From Actinomadura nitritigenes (GTDB lineage Bacteria > Actinomycetota > Actinomycetes > Streptosporangiales > Streptosporangiaceae), in assembly GCF_017573545.1 (NCBI RefSeq), contig NZ_JAGEOK010000026.1:1-64000 (forward strand): a stretch of 64,000 bases of DNA, in the 5' to 3' direction. A model generated the notes under the pieces. The model saw only the letters and a program-made list of their open reading frames with translations, was not told the origin of the DNA and did no database searches. Below are positions 52,133 through 61,146 of this stretch, in pieces. The first letter of the stretch is position 1, and each line of letters starts with the position of its first letter. The position numbers and the translations under genes are program-made.

Positions 52133-53200
52133 CTATTCGGGCCGATCGGCGTCGTCGTCCACCTCGAACAGCGTACCGGCCATCGGCGACGAGGGCGGCT
52201 GCGCGACGCCGAGATGCGCCCACGCGGCGGGCGTCGCGATGCGCCCGCGGGGCGTCCTGGCCAGCAGGCCCTGCCGGACGAGGAACGGCTCGGCGACGAC
52301 CTCGACCGTCTCGGGCTCCTCCCCCACCGACACCGCGAGCGTCGACAGCCCCACCGGCCCCCCACCGAACTTGCGCAACAGGGACCCCAGGACGGCGCGG
52401 TCGAGCCTGTCCAGACCACGCTCGTCCACCTCGTAGAGTCGGAGGGCGGCCTCGGCCAGCTCCCGCGTGATCACGCCGTCCGCGCGGACCTCGGCGTAGT
52501 CGCGGACGCGGCGCAGCAGCCGGTTGGCGATCCGGGGCGTCCCGCGCGACCTCCCGGCGACCTCGGCGGCACCGTCGTCGGTGATCTCCACGTCCAGCAG
52601 CCGCGCCGACCGCCGGACGATCACCTCCAGCTCGGCGGGCTCGTAGAAGTCCATGTGCGCGACGAACCCGAACCGGTCGCGCAGGGGCCCCGGCAGCATC
52701 CCCGCCCGGGTCGTCGCGCCGACCAGCGTGAACGGTGCGATGTCCAGCGGGATCGCGGTCGCGCCCGGCCCCTTGCCCACGACGACGTCGACCCGGAAGT
52801 CCTCCATCGCCATGTAGAGCATCTCCTCGGCGGGCCGCGCCAGCCGGTGGATCTCGTCCAGGAACAGCACCTCGCCCTCGGCGAGGGTGGACAGCACCGC
52901 CGCCAGGTCCCCGGCGCGCTCGATCGCGGGCCCCGAGGAGATCCGCAGCGGCTGCCCCAGCTCCGCCGCGATGATCATGGCGAGGGTCGTCTTGCCGAGC
53001 CCCGGGCCGCCGGACAGCAGCACGTGGTCGGGCGTGCGGCCGCGCCGCAGCGCCCCGTGCAGCACCAGCGACAGCTGCTCGCGGACCCGCTCCTGCCCGA
53101 CGAAGTCGTCGAGCCTCTTCGGCCGCAGCGCCGCCTCGATGACCTGCTCCTCGGCGCCGTCCGCGTCCGCCGAGACCAGCCGGTCCGCCTCGCCGCTCAT
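52133..53200 (-). CDS. ruvB: Holliday junction branch-migration helicase RuvB
   Basis: AAA+ motor of RuvAB branch migration. The 355-residue protein shows [18 protein letters not shown], Walker [15 protein letters not shown], Walker [11 protein letters not shown], sensor 1 LVGATTRAG and the C-terminal winged helix. ATG with GGAGG upstream. It is 115 bases after ruvA on the same strand. Confidence 0.96.
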   Translation of the reverse strand: MSGEADRLVSADADGAEEQVIEAALRPKRLDDFVGQERVREQLSLVLHGALRRGRTPDHVLLSGGPGLGKTTLAMIIAAELGQPLRISSGPAIERAGDLAAVLSTLAEGEVLFLDEIHRLARPAEEMLYMAMEDFRVDVVVGKGPGATAIPLDIAPFTLVGATTRAGMLPGPLRDRFGFVAHMDFYEPAELEVIVRRSARLLDVEITDDGAAEVAGRSRGTPRIANRLLRRVRDYAEVRADGVITRELAEAALRLYEVDERGLDRLDRAVLGSLLRKFGGGPVGLSTLAVSVGEEPETVEVVAEPFLVRQGLLARTPRGRIATPAAWAHLGVAQPPSSPMAGTLFEVDDDADRPE

Positions 53201-53315
53201 TGCCTCGCCTCCGCTCGGCGGCGAACGGCCCTTCCACGCCGCCGCTTCCCTCGTCGCTCCGGTCGCAAGCTCCCTGCGCTCCTCAGTCCAGCGACGACGC
53301 GGCCGTTCGCGCGCA
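53201..53315 (-). other. ruvA-ruvB gap
   Basis: 115 bases with only the ruvB ribosome site apparent; no gene. In many actinobacteria this gap is similarly small. Confidence 0.3.
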
Positions 53316-53921
53316 TCACTTGGCGAGCTTCTTGAGGGCGGACTTCAGCAGCGCCGCGACCGGGGGCGCCTCGGCGCCGTCGAGGTCGGCGGCGACGGCG
53401 TCGACGGCCGCGTCGGCGTCCTTGGCGGACCAGCCGAGGTTGATCAGGCCCATCTGGACCTGCGTGCGCCACGCCTCGGACGCGGCGGGCGCCCGCACCT
53501 CCGCGGCGCCGTCGCCGACCGGGCCGCCGAGGCGGTCCTTCAGCTCCAGGACGATCCGCTGGGCGCCCTTCTTTCCGATCCCGGGCACCTTGGTCAGCGC
53601 GGTCAGGTCCTCCGCGGCGACGGCGCGCCGCAGCGCGTTCGGGGTGTGCACGGCGAGCATCGCCAGCGCGAGGCGGGGGCCGACGCCGCTGGCGGTCTGC
53701 AGCAGCTCGAAGACCGTCCGCTCGTCGTCGTCGGCGAACCCGAACAGGGTCAGCGAGTCCTCCCGGACGACCAGCGAGGTCGGCACCTTCGCCTGGTCGC
53801 CGACCCGCAGCCCGGCGAGGGTGGCGGGCGTGCACTGCACGGCCAGGCCGACGCCGTGCACGTCGATCACCGCGCCGTCCGGCCCGGCGGCGGCCACCTG
53901 GCCGCTGACGAAGGCGATCAC
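53316..53921 (-). CDS. ruvA: Holliday junction protein RuvA
   Basis: Tetrameric junction-binding partner of RuvB. The 201-residue protein has the OB fold ([13 protein letters not shown]), helix-hairpin-helix repeats with [14 protein letters not shown] and [21 protein letters not shown], and a flexible linker to a C-terminal RuvB-binding domain ([16 protein letters not shown]). GTG 53921 overlaps the ruvC stop (GTGA), and GGAGG lies upstream in ruvC. Confidence 0.95.
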   Translation of the reverse strand: MIAFVSGQVAAAGPDGAVIDVHGVGLAVQCTPATLAGLRVGDQAKVPTSLVVREDSLTLFGFADDDERTVFELLQTASGVGPRLALAMLAVHTPNALRRAVAAEDLTALTKVPGIGKKGAQRIVLELKDRLGGPVGDGAAEVRAPAASEAWRTQVQMGLINLGWSAKDADAAVDAVAADLDGAEAPPVAALLKSALKKLAK

Positions 53922-54553
53922 TGGGCACTTCCTCCTCTGCTCGGGTCCTTCGGGCGGGAGCCCCGGGGGGCCGGGGGGCCGCCCGAAGGGGCGGTGCCGT
54001 TCCGGGCGGCCAGCCGCTCGCGCTCGGCCCGCGCCAGCTCCTCGATCCGCGAGACGCGCTCGTGCGCGAGCCGCCGCTGCGCGCTCCCGCGCCACACGTG
54101 GCAGATCGCGAGGGCGAGCGCGTCGGCCGCGTCCGCGGGCTTCGGCGCCGTGTCGAGGTGCAGCAGGCGGGTCACCATCGCGGTCACCTGCGCCTTGTCG
54201 GCGCGGCCGTTGCCGGTGACGGCGGCCTTGGCCTCGCTCGGGGTGTGCAGCGCGACCGGCAGGCCGCGGCGGGCGGCGGCCAGCATCGCGATCCCGGCGG
54301 CCTGCGCGGTGCCCATCACGGTGCGGACGTTGTGCTGGGAGAACACCCGCTCGACGGCGACGGCGTCGGGGCGCAGCTCGTCCATCAGCGCCTCGATCCC
54401 CCGCTCGACGCCGAGGAGGCGCAGCGCGTGGTCCTCGTCGGCGCCGGTCCGCACCACCGTCACGTGCACCAGGTGCAGCCGCTTGCCGGGCGCGCCCTCG
54501 ACGACCCCGACCCCGCACCGGGTGAGCCCGGGGTCCACCCCCATCACCCGCAC
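53918..54553 (-). CDS. ruvC: Holliday junction resolvase RuvC
   Basis: Dimeric endonuclease that cuts the junction. The 211-residue protein starts [19 protein letters not shown] with the first catalytic Asp, then [17 protein letters not shown] with Glu, and [13 protein letters not shown] with the late Asp pair. The C-terminal 40 residues are a low-complexity polar tail. GTG 54553 with GAAGGAG five bases upstream is preferred over the longer frame. It leads ruvC-ruvA-ruvB. Confidence 0.95.
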   Translation of the reverse strand: MRVMGVDPGLTRCGVGVVEGAPGKRLHLVHVTVVRTGADEDHALRLLGVERGIEALMDELRPDAVAVERVFSQHNVRTVMGTAQAAGIAMLAAARRGLPVALHTPSEAKAAVTGNGRADKAQVTAMVTRLLHLDTAPKPADAADALALAICHVWRGSAQRRLAHERVSRIEELARAERERLAARNGTAPSGGPPAPRGSRPKDPSRGGSAQ

Positions 54554-54634
54554 GGCCGCTCCTTCGATCATCTGTTCGGCCGAACACGCTACCAAGTCGG
54601 GATGACATCGTTCACCTGCGGCGGGCGTGTCCCG

Positions 54635-55789
54635 TCAGAAGTAGTCGAGGGAGAACGGCGTGGCCGCGAACGCGGCGGAGAGCGCTCCCGCGTCCCCGCC
54701 GCCGAGCAGGCCGGCGCGGCGCAGGGTCGTCACCGGCACGCCGGCGTAGAGGGCGGACAGGCCCCGCACGTCCAGGCGGACGGCGGCGGCGTCCTCGCTG
54801 GAGCGCTCCAGACGCCCCGCGCCGTCCTTGATCTCCAGGCGCCAGTGGCCGGAGTTCCCCGGCCGCTGCGGGTCGTCGATCTCCAGCGGGACCGCGGCGG
54901 CGACGCCCTCCGGGTACCCGCGCGCCTCGATCGCGGCGGGCGCGTCCACCACCCGCAGCATCCACTGGCTGCGCCGGACGGTCTCCTTCTCGCGCTCGCC
55001 CGGCAGCCAGAGGACCGGGTCCATGGGCGAGACGCAGGCCTTCACCGTGGGGGCCGTCGAGGAGCCGGAGCCGACGATGGCCCAGAGCGCGCGCAGCGTC
55101 CGCTCTGAGGCGGCCACGGCCCGGACCACCTCCAGCGCCGCGTTCCCCTCGGCCCAGCGGTAGGCGAGGAACCCGTCCTCGGCCAGGTAGCAGTACTCGT
55201 CGGGGGTGTCGAGGAACGCCGGCCACATGGACTCGTCCCAGCCGATCGGCCCGCAGTCCCCGGCGGACGCGTGGACGCGGCCGATCACCGCCGCGACCTC
55301 GGCCGCGTCGCCGGGCCCGGCGCGGCGCACCGGCACCCGGTCGGCGGCGATGCCGCGCAGCGCCTCCGCCGGGAGCTCGATCGTGTGCTGGGCGCCGGCG
55401 TGCTCCCAGCCGAGCGACCGGTAGATCCGCGTCGTCGCCGGGTAGAGCATCGCCAGGGCGTGCCCGAAACCCGCGCAGCGTTCGAGGATCTCGGTCATCA
55501 GGCGGCGTCCGAGGCCGCGCCCGCGCTCCTCCGGCGCGACCGTGATCCCGCCGATGCCGCCCGTGGAGACGGCCCGGCCGTGCCACCACTGGGTCATGTC
55601 ATGGATGCGGCCCGTCGCCACGATCCGGTCGCCGTCGAAGCCCGCGAACTGCCGCCCCGCCGCCAGCACCGGCGCGGTGCGGCGCAGCGTGGCCTCCCAT
55701 TCGGCGTCCGACAGCCGCCCGAAGGCGCGGGCGCGGATGTCGCGGGTGGCGGCCATCTCCTCGGCGGCGGTGAGCACGCGGATCTCCAT
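54635..55789 (-). CDS. Eis-like GNAT acetyltransferase
   Basis: Acetyl-CoA-dependent acetyltransferase of the Eis type (two GNAT domains plus a sterol-carrier-like C-terminal domain). The 384-residue protein has the acetyl-CoA-binding VAPEERGRGLGRRLM in the first GNAT, a second GNAT-like region in the middle and the C-terminal SCP2-like part, ending in ...SLDYF with a terminal carboxylate that acts in catalysis in Eis. Mycobacterial Eis modifies aminoglycosides and proteins; the substrate here is unknown. No neighbour explains it. Confidence 0.85.
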   Translation of the reverse strand: MEIRVLTAAEEMAATRDIRARAFGRLSDAEWEATLRRTAPVLAAGRQFAGFDGDRIVATGRIHDMTQWWHGRAVSTGGIGGITVAPEERGRGLGRRLMTEILERCAGFGHALAMLYPATTRIYRSLGWEHAGAQHTIELPAEALRGIAADRVPVRRAGPGDAAEVAAVIGRVHASAGDCGPIGWDESMWPAFLDTPDEYCYLAEDGFLAYRWAEGNAALEVVRAVAASERTLRALWAIVGSGSSTAPTVKACVSPMDPVLWLPGEREKETVRRSQWMLRVVDAPAAIEARGYPEGVAAAVPLEIDDPQRPGNSGHWRLEIKDGAGRLERSSEDAAAVRLDVRGLSALYAGVPVTTLRRAGLLGGGDAGALSAAFAATPFSLDYF

Positions 55790-55830
55790 GATCCCCGACC
55801 GTAGACCATCGCGCGGACCGCCCGGGAAGC

Positions 55831-55869
55831 CGAACGCCGCCGCGCCCTTCCGGGCGGCGGCGGCGTTCG
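55831..55869 (-). terminator. yebC/pdxT terminator hairpin
   Basis: CGAACGCCGCCGCGCCC pairs with GGGCGGCGGCGGCGTTCG (one mismatch/bulge) around TTCC, 17 bases after the yebC stop on the minus strand. Confidence 0.75.
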
Positions 55870-55885
55870 CGGCATGCGGCGCGGC

Positions 55886-56641
55886 TCAGGCGTCGATCTT
55901 CTCCATCACTTCGTCCGTGACGTCGAAGTTGGCGTAGACGTCCTGGACGTCGTCGGAGTCCTCCAGGGCGTCCAGCAGCCGGAAGACCTTCCTGGCGTTG
56001 TCCTCGTCCAGCGGGACGGTCACGCTCGGCAGGAACTTGCTCTCGGCCGACTCGTAGTCGATGCCGGCGTCCTGCAGGGCCTTGCGGACCGCGACGAGGT
56101 CGCCGGCCTCGCTCACGACCTCGAAGTTCTCGTCGTCGAGCTCGCCGACCTCCTCGGCACCCGCGTCCAGGACGGCCATCATCAGGTCGTCCTCGCTGGT
56201 GCCCGCCTTCGGGACGATCACGACGCCCTTGCGGTTGAACATGTAGGACACCGAGCCGGGGTCGGCGAGGGAGCCGCCGTTGCGGGTGAGGGCCACCCGG
56301 ACCTCGGAGGCGGCGCGGTTGCGGTTGTCGGTCAGGCACTCGATCAGCACGGCGACACCGCCGGGGGCGTAGCCCTCGTAGGTGATGTTCTGCCAGTCGG
56401 CGCCCCCGGCCTCCTCACCGGCGCCGCGCTTGCGCGCGCGCTCGATGTTGTCGTTGGGGACGGAGTTCTTCTTCGCCTTGTAGATGGCGTCATAGAGGGT
56501 GGGGTTGGCGTCGGGATCGCCGCCGCCCGTGCGGGCCGCCACCTCGATGTTCTTGATCAGCTTGGCGAAGAGCTTGCCCCGCTTGGCGTCGAGGGCCGCC
56601 TTCTTGTGCTTGGTCGTCGCCCATTTGGAATGGCCGGACAT
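55886..56641 (-). CDS. yebC: YebC/PmpR-family protein
   Basis: Probable DNA- or ribosome-associated regulator; recent work links YebC2 proteins to translation of proline-rich stretches. The 251-residue protein is clear YebC ([49 protein letters not shown]). It lies four bases after pdxT and is followed by a hairpin. It keeps full family length. Confidence 0.95.
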   Translation of the reverse strand: MSGHSKWATTKHKKAALDAKRGKLFAKLIKNIEVAARTGGGDPDANPTLYDAIYKAKKNSVPNDNIERARKRGAGEEAGGADWQNITYEGYAPGGVAVLIECLTDNRNRAASEVRVALTRNGGSLADPGSVSYMFNRKGVVIVPKAGTSEDDLMMAVLDAGAEEVGELDDENFEVVSEAGDLVAVRKALQDAGIDYESAESKFLPSVTVPLDEDNARKVFRLLDALEDSDDVQDVYANFDVTDEVMEKIDA

Positions 56642-56645
56642 TCAG

Positions 56646-57269
56646 TCAATCCTCCTTGCGCATCGCCCGGCGCACCAGATCGGCGAAGTAGTGGTGCACG
56701 CGGAAGTCGCCCGTCAGCTCCGGGTGGAAGGAGGTCGCCATGAGACGACCCTGGCGGACGGCGACGATCCTACCGGCGTTCGGCCCGCTCTCGGCGCGTC
56801 CGAGGACCTCGACGGCGTCGCCGACGGACTCCACCCAGGGCGCGCGGATGAAAACGGCGTGGTACGGCGTGTCCCCCATACCGGTCAGCGGGACGTCGGA
56901 CTCGAAGGAGTCGACCTGCCGTCCGAAGGCGTTGCGCCGCACGGTCATGTCGATGCCGCCGACCGTCTCCTGGCCCGCCACGCCGTCCCTGATCCGGTCC
57001 GCCAGCATGATCATGCCGGCGCAGGAGCCGTAGGCGGGCAGGCCCGCCTCGACGCGCTTGCGCAGCGGCTCCAGCAGCTCGAACGCGCGCGCCAGCCGCC
57101 ACATGGTGGTGGACTCCCCGCCGGGCAGGACGAGCCCGTCGATCCGGTCGAGCTCCTCGGCGCGCCGCACGTTCAGGGTGCGGGCGCCGGCCTGCTCGAG
57201 GGCGCGGGCGTGCTCGCGCACGTCGCCCTGGAGGGCGAGGACGCCGATCGTCGGTACGGCAGCAGTCAC
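56646..57269 (-). CDS. pdxT: Pyridoxal 5'-phosphate synthase glutaminase subunit PdxT
   Basis: Glutaminase that supplies ammonia to PdxS for PLP synthesis. The 207-residue protein has [14 protein letters not shown], the oxyanion GGESTTM, the nucleophile Cys in [11 protein letters not shown] and the FHPEL His-Glu pair. GTG 57269 follows GAGAGG nine bases upstream. pdxS is about 1.1 kb upstream on the same strand, with one gene between. Confidence 0.95.
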   Translation of the reverse strand: MTAAVPTIGVLALQGDVREHARALEQAGARTLNVRRAEELDRIDGLVLPGGESTTMWRLARAFELLEPLRKRVEAGLPAYGSCAGMIMLADRIRDGVAGQETVGGIDMTVRRNAFGRQVDSFESDVPLTGMGDTPYHAVFIRAPWVESVGDAVEVLGRAESGPNAGRIVAVRQGRLMATSFHPELTGDFRVHHYFADLVRRAMRKED

Positions 57270-57425
57270 GTGGGTGAACCTCTCAGGGGTCGCGCGGACG
57301 AAGTTATGGGCGAAACCGTAGACATTCCTTACAACGCGGCGGGACGCGGGGGATCTTCCCCAGGGGTCGGCGTGTACCCGCACCCGCCACAAGCGCCTGA
57401 GCCGTCGCGCGAGCGCGTGACCTGA

Positions 57426-57459
57426 CCGGGGAGGCGAAGCCGGAGGCGAGCCTCCCCGG
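57426..57459. repeat. 10-base inverted repeat upstream of pdxT
   Basis: CCGGGGAGGC and GCCTCCCCGG with a 14-base loop, just downstream (minus sense) of the 57545 gene's terminator. Possible second terminator or leader structure of pdxT. Confidence 0.45.
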
Positions 57460-57488
57460 GAAGATCGCGAAGCGATGCCGCGCTCGCC

Positions 57489-57538
57489 CAAGGCCGGTCA
57501 GGGTCCTCGCCTGGCGGCTCGGACCCTGACCGGCCTTG
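57489..57538 (-). terminator. Terminator of the 57545 gene
   Basis: Perfect 18-base inverted repeat (CAAGGCCGGTCAGGGTCC and complement) with a 14-base loop, six bases after the stop codon. Confidence 0.8.
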
Positions 57539-57544
57539 CGACGA

Positions 57545-58159
57545 CTACGCGTGCTTGAAGCGGCGGAGCGGGAGCTCCAGCGGCAGGAAGCCGTCCTTGC
57601 CGCGGTCGGCGATGCCGCGGCCGAACATGTGGGCCGCGGCGAGGGCCAGCCCGAACTCCTCGTGGTCGAACGGGAGCGGGACGTCCGGGGCGCCCGCGTC
57701 GATGGCCCGCCAGAACGGGCGCTCCGCGGGGAGCCGCTCGCCCTGGTCGACGACCACGCCGTCCTCGGCGGTGACGAACACGTCGCGGCGCAGCTCGCCG
57801 GCGGTGTACCAGCGGAACCAGCAGCCGCGGATGACCGTGTGCAGGACCAGCACGCCGCAGGACGCGCCGGGCAGCGCCGCGGCGGCGGTGTCGGCGATCC
57901 GGCGGGCGTCGTCGTCCAGGCAGAACAGCCGCCGGTCGCACAGCAGCAGCGCCCGCTCGAACGCGCCGACGAACAGCTCGTCCTCGTACGGCCAGAGCGC
58001 GAAGTCCAGGACCGTGTCGCCGGTCTCGGTGAGGGTGTCCGCCGGGTAGAGGCCGCGCGCGATCCGCGCGGCCTCGTCGGGGTCGGGTACGAGGCCCGGC
58101 CGGAACACCTCGGTGGGTTCACCCGCGCTCGCGCACGCCAGCGCGACGGACCAAGCCAT
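57545..58159 (-). CDS. Hypothetical protein (DUF6928-like)
   Basis: Function unknown. The 204-residue protein has no signal peptide or span. It contains DPDEAARIARGLYPADTL, DFALWPYEDELFVGAFERALLLCDRRLF and a C-terminal HMFGRGIADRGKDGF; the pattern recalls actinobacterial DUF6928 proteins, a resemblance I rate low. ATG with GGGAGGGG upstream. It lies between pdxT and pdxS and has its own hairpins on both sides. Confidence 0.65.
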   Translation of the reverse strand: MAWSVALACASAGEPTEVFRPGLVPDPDEAARIARGLYPADTLTETGDTVLDFALWPYEDELFVGAFERALLLCDRRLFCLDDDARRIADTAAAALPGASCGVLVLHTVIRGCWFRWYTAGELRRDVFVTAEDGVVVDQGERLPAERPFWRAIDAGAPDVPLPFDHEEFGLALAAAHMFGRGIADRGKDGFLPLELPLRRFKHA

Positions 58160-58198
58160 GCTCTCCCCTCCCGCGGCCGGGCACCGCGCAGGGGCGCC

Positions 58199-58230
58199 CG
58201 GTCTCCGGGGGGCCCGCCCCGGAGACCCGG
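58199..58230 (-). terminator. Hairpin between pdxS and the 57545 gene
   Basis: CGGTCTCCGGGG pairs with CCCCGGAGACCCGG (one bulge) around GGCCCG. It lies between the pdxS terminator and the next start. Confidence 0.5.
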
Positions 58231-58298
58231 TCCCTCACCGGCCGCGCCGCAAGCGTAATCCCTCCGGCGCCGCGGCGGGGAGGGGGCCACCCGGCTGA

Positions 58299-58322
58299 CC
58301 GCCCGGTCATCAGACCGGGCGG
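58299..58322 (-). terminator. pdxS terminator hairpin
   Basis: Perfect 10-base stem CCGCCCGGTC/GACCGGGCGG with ATCA loop, about 33 bases after the pdxS stop. Confidence 0.65.
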
Positions 58323-58354
58323 CCGGACCCGAGGCCGGCGCCCGCCGGGGCGTT

Positions 58355-59269
58355 TCACCAGCCGCGGTGGGCGAACTTCTGGTCCTCGCCGAGGGAGGCG
58401 ACGCTGATGCCGACCATCGCGTCGCCGAGGCCCCGGGACACCTTCGCGATCACGCCGGGGTCGTCGTGGAAGGTGGTGGCCTTGACGATCGCCTCGGCGC
58501 GCTGCGCCGGGTTGCCGGACTTGAAGATCCCGGAGCCGACGAACACGCCCTCGGCGCCGAGCTGCATCATCATCGCGGCGTCGGCGGGCGTGGCGATGCC
58601 GCCGGCGGTGAACAGCACCACGGGCAGCTTTCCGGCCTGCGCGACCTCCTTGACCAGCTCGTACGGGGCCTGGAGCTCCTTGGCGGCGACGTACAGCTCG
58701 TCCTCGGGCAGCGACTGGAGCCGGCGGATCTCCTGCCGGATCTGCCGCATGTGCGTGGTGGCGTTGGAGACGTCGCCGGTGCCGGCCTCACCCTTGGAGC
58801 GGATCATCGCCGCGCCCTCGGTGATGCGGCGCAGCGCCTCGCCGAGGTTGGTGGCGCCGCAGACGAACGGGACGGTGAACGCCCACTTGTCGATGTGGTT
58901 CTCGTAGTCGGCCGGGGTGAGCACCTCGGACTCGTCGACGTAGTCGACGCCGAGGGCCTGCAGCACCTGGGCCTCGACGAAGTGGCCGATGCGGGCCTTG
59001 GCCATCACCGGGATGGACACGGCGGAGATGATGCCGTCGATCATGTCGGGGTCGCTCATCCGGGAGATGCCGCCCTCGGCGCGGATGTCGGCGGGCACCC
59101 GCTCCAGCGCCATCACCGCGACGGCGCCGGCGTCCTCGGCGATCTTCGCCTGCTCGGGGGTGACGACGTCCATGATCACGCCGCCCTTGAGCATCTCCGC
59201 CATGCCGCGCTTGACGCGGGCGGTGCCGGTCTCGGGCGCGTTCTCCGGGGCGGAATTCAAAGTGGACAC
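58355..59269 (-). CDS. pdxS: Pyridoxal 5'-phosphate synthase subunit PdxS
   Basis: Builds PLP from ribose 5-phosphate, glyceraldehyde 3-phosphate and ammonia. The 304-residue TIM-barrel protein has [20 protein letters not shown] with the first active Lys, [29 protein letters not shown] and [16 protein letters not shown] 59269 has GAGGA six bases upstream; an ATG two codons earlier would leave no spacing. It is separated from pdxT by one unrelated gene. Confidence 0.96.
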   Translation of the reverse strand: MSTLNSAPENAPETGTARVKRGMAEMLKGGVIMDVVTPEQAKIAEDAGAVAVMALERVPADIRAEGGISRMSDPDMIDGIISAVSIPVMAKARIGHFVEAQVLQALGVDYVDESEVLTPADYENHIDKWAFTVPFVCGATNLGEALRRITEGAAMIRSKGEAGTGDVSNATTHMRQIRQEIRRLQSLPEDELYVAAKELQAPYELVKEVAQAGKLPVVLFTAGGIATPADAAMMMQLGAEGVFVGSGIFKSGNPAQRAEAIVKATTFHDDPGVIAKVSRGLGDAMVGISVASLGEDQKFAHRGW

Positions 59270-59395
59270 GGGCATTCCTCACGTGCGCGGACGACAGGTC
59301 GCTCTCCATGATATTGCCTGCTAGCGGGGCTTTTCGACGCCCCTCGGGGCCAGGCCAATGGGCGGGAATTGGCCGTTGACCCGCCGCCCGCGGCG

Positions 59396-60427
59396 CTATG
59401 GAATGTGGGGCTTGCCGTCGTTCAGCAGGACGACCCAGACCTGTCCGCGCGCGAAGGTCATCGGCTTGCCGTCGGCGGTCGTGTAGGTCGTCCCGGCGGT
59501 CTCCGAGGGGCGCGACCACTTGGCGTCGTAGGACTTGCCGTCGCGCAGCACGACGGCGCGGCCGGTGCCGGTCGTCTGGATGAGGGGGGTGTAGCTCCCG
59601 AGGAAGTCGTGGAACCGGGAACGGGTCGTCCTGGCGTACTGGACGACGACCGTGGCACCGCCGAGCCGTCCGCCTTCGGCCGCGGTGTCGGGCCTGCCGC
59701 CCCAGCTCGCGAGCCAGCGCTTCTGCTTGGCCGACCACGTGAACCCCATGGTCGCCGCCGGCCATTTCGCGGTGAACGACGCCGTCGGCTTGCCGCCGTC
59801 GGGCGCCGGGCCGAAGCGGAAGCCGATGTCGTGCGGCGCGGACGCCTTGGGCGCCCGCTTGAGCAGGGCCTTGGGGTCGCCGTAGAGGTTGTACGGAATC
59901 CGCCGTGCGCTGGAGCGGGAGTAGGCGGAACCCGCGTTCTCCTGGGAGATGTCGTACACCGGCGCCTTGCGGATGTACTTCTTCATCTTGCTCTGCACGC
60001 CGGAGAACGCGAACGCGGGATGCCCGAACTGCGGAAGGATGTGCAGGTCGGAGATGCGGGCGCTGCGGACCGGCCCGACGCGCTTGGGCAGCCTGGACGA
60101 GTAGACCGCCATCAGCCGGGTCTCGCCGCCCTCCACCTGCTCGACGTAGACGATGTCGGCGGCCGACACCCCGGACTGCGGCAGCGCGGGCTTGGTGTTC
60201 TCGATCTTCACGGCGAGGACGGGGTCGTCCAGCCCCGCGGTGCCGCCGTTGAACGGGTGCGTCGTCGGCGCCGGGGTCCCCGACGCCGTGCCGCCGTGCG
60301 CGCTCGGCGGCGCCGCCGTGCCCGGTCCGTGCGAGTCGGAGCAGGCCGCGAGCGCGGTGCCGAGCACGGCGGCGCCGAGCCCCGCGGCCGCCCGGCCTCG
60401 TGCCGTCCTGTGCCACGCGTGTCGCAT
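59396..60427 (-). CDS. DUF3048 lipoprotein (YerB-like)
   Basis: Probably a surface lipoprotein; function unknown. The 343-residue protein has a signal peptide with lipobox GTALAACS (Cys at about residue 29), a Pro/Thr/Ser-rich linker, then the DUF3048 domains with VLAVKIENTKPALPQSGV, DIVYVEQVEGGETRLMAVY and VGPVRSARISDL, and a C-terminal WVVLLNDGKP. GGGAGG directly precedes the ATG. It lies alone between pdxS and the PIM block. Confidence 0.9.
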   Translation of the reverse strand: MRHAWHRTARGRAAAGLGAAVLGTALAACSDSHGPGTAAPPSAHGGTASGTPAPTTHPFNGGTAGLDDPVLAVKIENTKPALPQSGVSAADIVYVEQVEGGETRLMAVYSSRLPKRVGPVRSARISDLHILPQFGHPAFAFSGVQSKMKKYIRKAPVYDISQENAGSAYSRSSARRIPYNLYGDPKALLKRAPKASAPHDIGFRFGPAPDGGKPTASFTAKWPAATMGFTWSAKQKRWLASWGGRPDTAAEGGRLGGATVVVQYARTTRSRFHDFLGSYTPLIQTTGTGRAVVLRDGKSYDAKWSRPSETAGTTYTTADGKPMTFARGQVWVVLLNDGKPHIP

Positions 60428-60595
60428 AACCCTCCCTTTGCGGCGATCTGCCCGAGGGTAGCGAACGGAAATGATGCGTTCGCCCGGTCCGCTGTACGGG
60501 AGGGCGGCCTCCGGGCGATCAACTCGGCGGCGAGGGCGCGGCCGGCTCCGCGCCGGACTCGCCGCCGGACTACGCGCCGGACTCGGCGCCGGGCG
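60428..60595. other. Gap between the DUF3048 gene and the LemA-like gene
   Basis: Holds the DUF3048 promoter presumably, and near 60541-60594 several GCGCCGGACTCG-type microrepeats. No gene seen. Confidence 0.3.
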
Positions 60596-61135
60596 TCAGA
60601 TCCCCGGCGGGTCGTCGTCGATCTCGAAGAAGTCCGGCAGCGGCGCGCGGCCGGCCAGCGGCAGCACGCGGATCAGCGGCTTGCGGCGCGCGGCCCGCGC
60701 CTGCGCGACGGCGTCGTTGTAGAAGCGGCGGGCGTAGGCGACCTTCACCGCCGCCGAGGACAGCTCCTCCAGGACGTCGCCGCCGTCGCCGCCCTCCCCC
60801 GCGACCGTCCCCGCGAAGTCGGGCTGGTCCGCGACCGCCCGGAGCGCCCGGGACAGATCGCTCTCGGCGAACTCGCGGTTGTCGGCGTCCGCCGTCCGGG
60901 CCTCGTGCGCGGCGGTGGCCAGCACCAGGCTCGAGGCCGGGTCCAGCAGCCGGGACGCGGCGAGCTCCAGCGCGGCCGCGGCGCGCCGGACCAGCGCGGC
61001 GTCCAGCGCGGCGCGGGCCGTCTCGACGCGGACGTGCAGCCGGTCCAGCCGGGTGGCGCGCCACGACACGTACACCCCGACGAGGAACACGACGGCGATC
61101 CAGAACAGCACGTCGACGATCCAGTGGTAGAGCAT
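60596..61135 (-). CDS. LemA-like membrane-anchored protein
   Basis: Function unknown. The 179-residue protein has an N-terminal span (YHWIVDVLFWIAVVFLVGVYV) and a helical outer/cytoplasmic part with DRLHVRVETARAALDAALVRR and the LemA-like ARRFYNDAVAQARAARR. It ends in an acidic FFEIDDDP tail. GAGGA lies eight bases before ATG. It is 11 bases after the pimA-like gene, so it is the last gene of the PIM operon; in mycobacteria the place next to pimA is held by a different gene. Confidence 0.65.
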   Translation of the reverse strand: MLYHWIVDVLFWIAVVFLVGVYVSWRATRLDRLHVRVETARAALDAALVRRAAAALELAASRLLDPASSLVLATAAHEARTADADNREFAESDLSRALRAVADQPDFAGTVAGEGGDGGDVLEELSSAAVKVAYARRFYNDAVAQARAARRKPLIRVLPLAGRAPLPDFFEIDDDPPGI

Positions 61136-61146
61136 CGGACCGTTCC

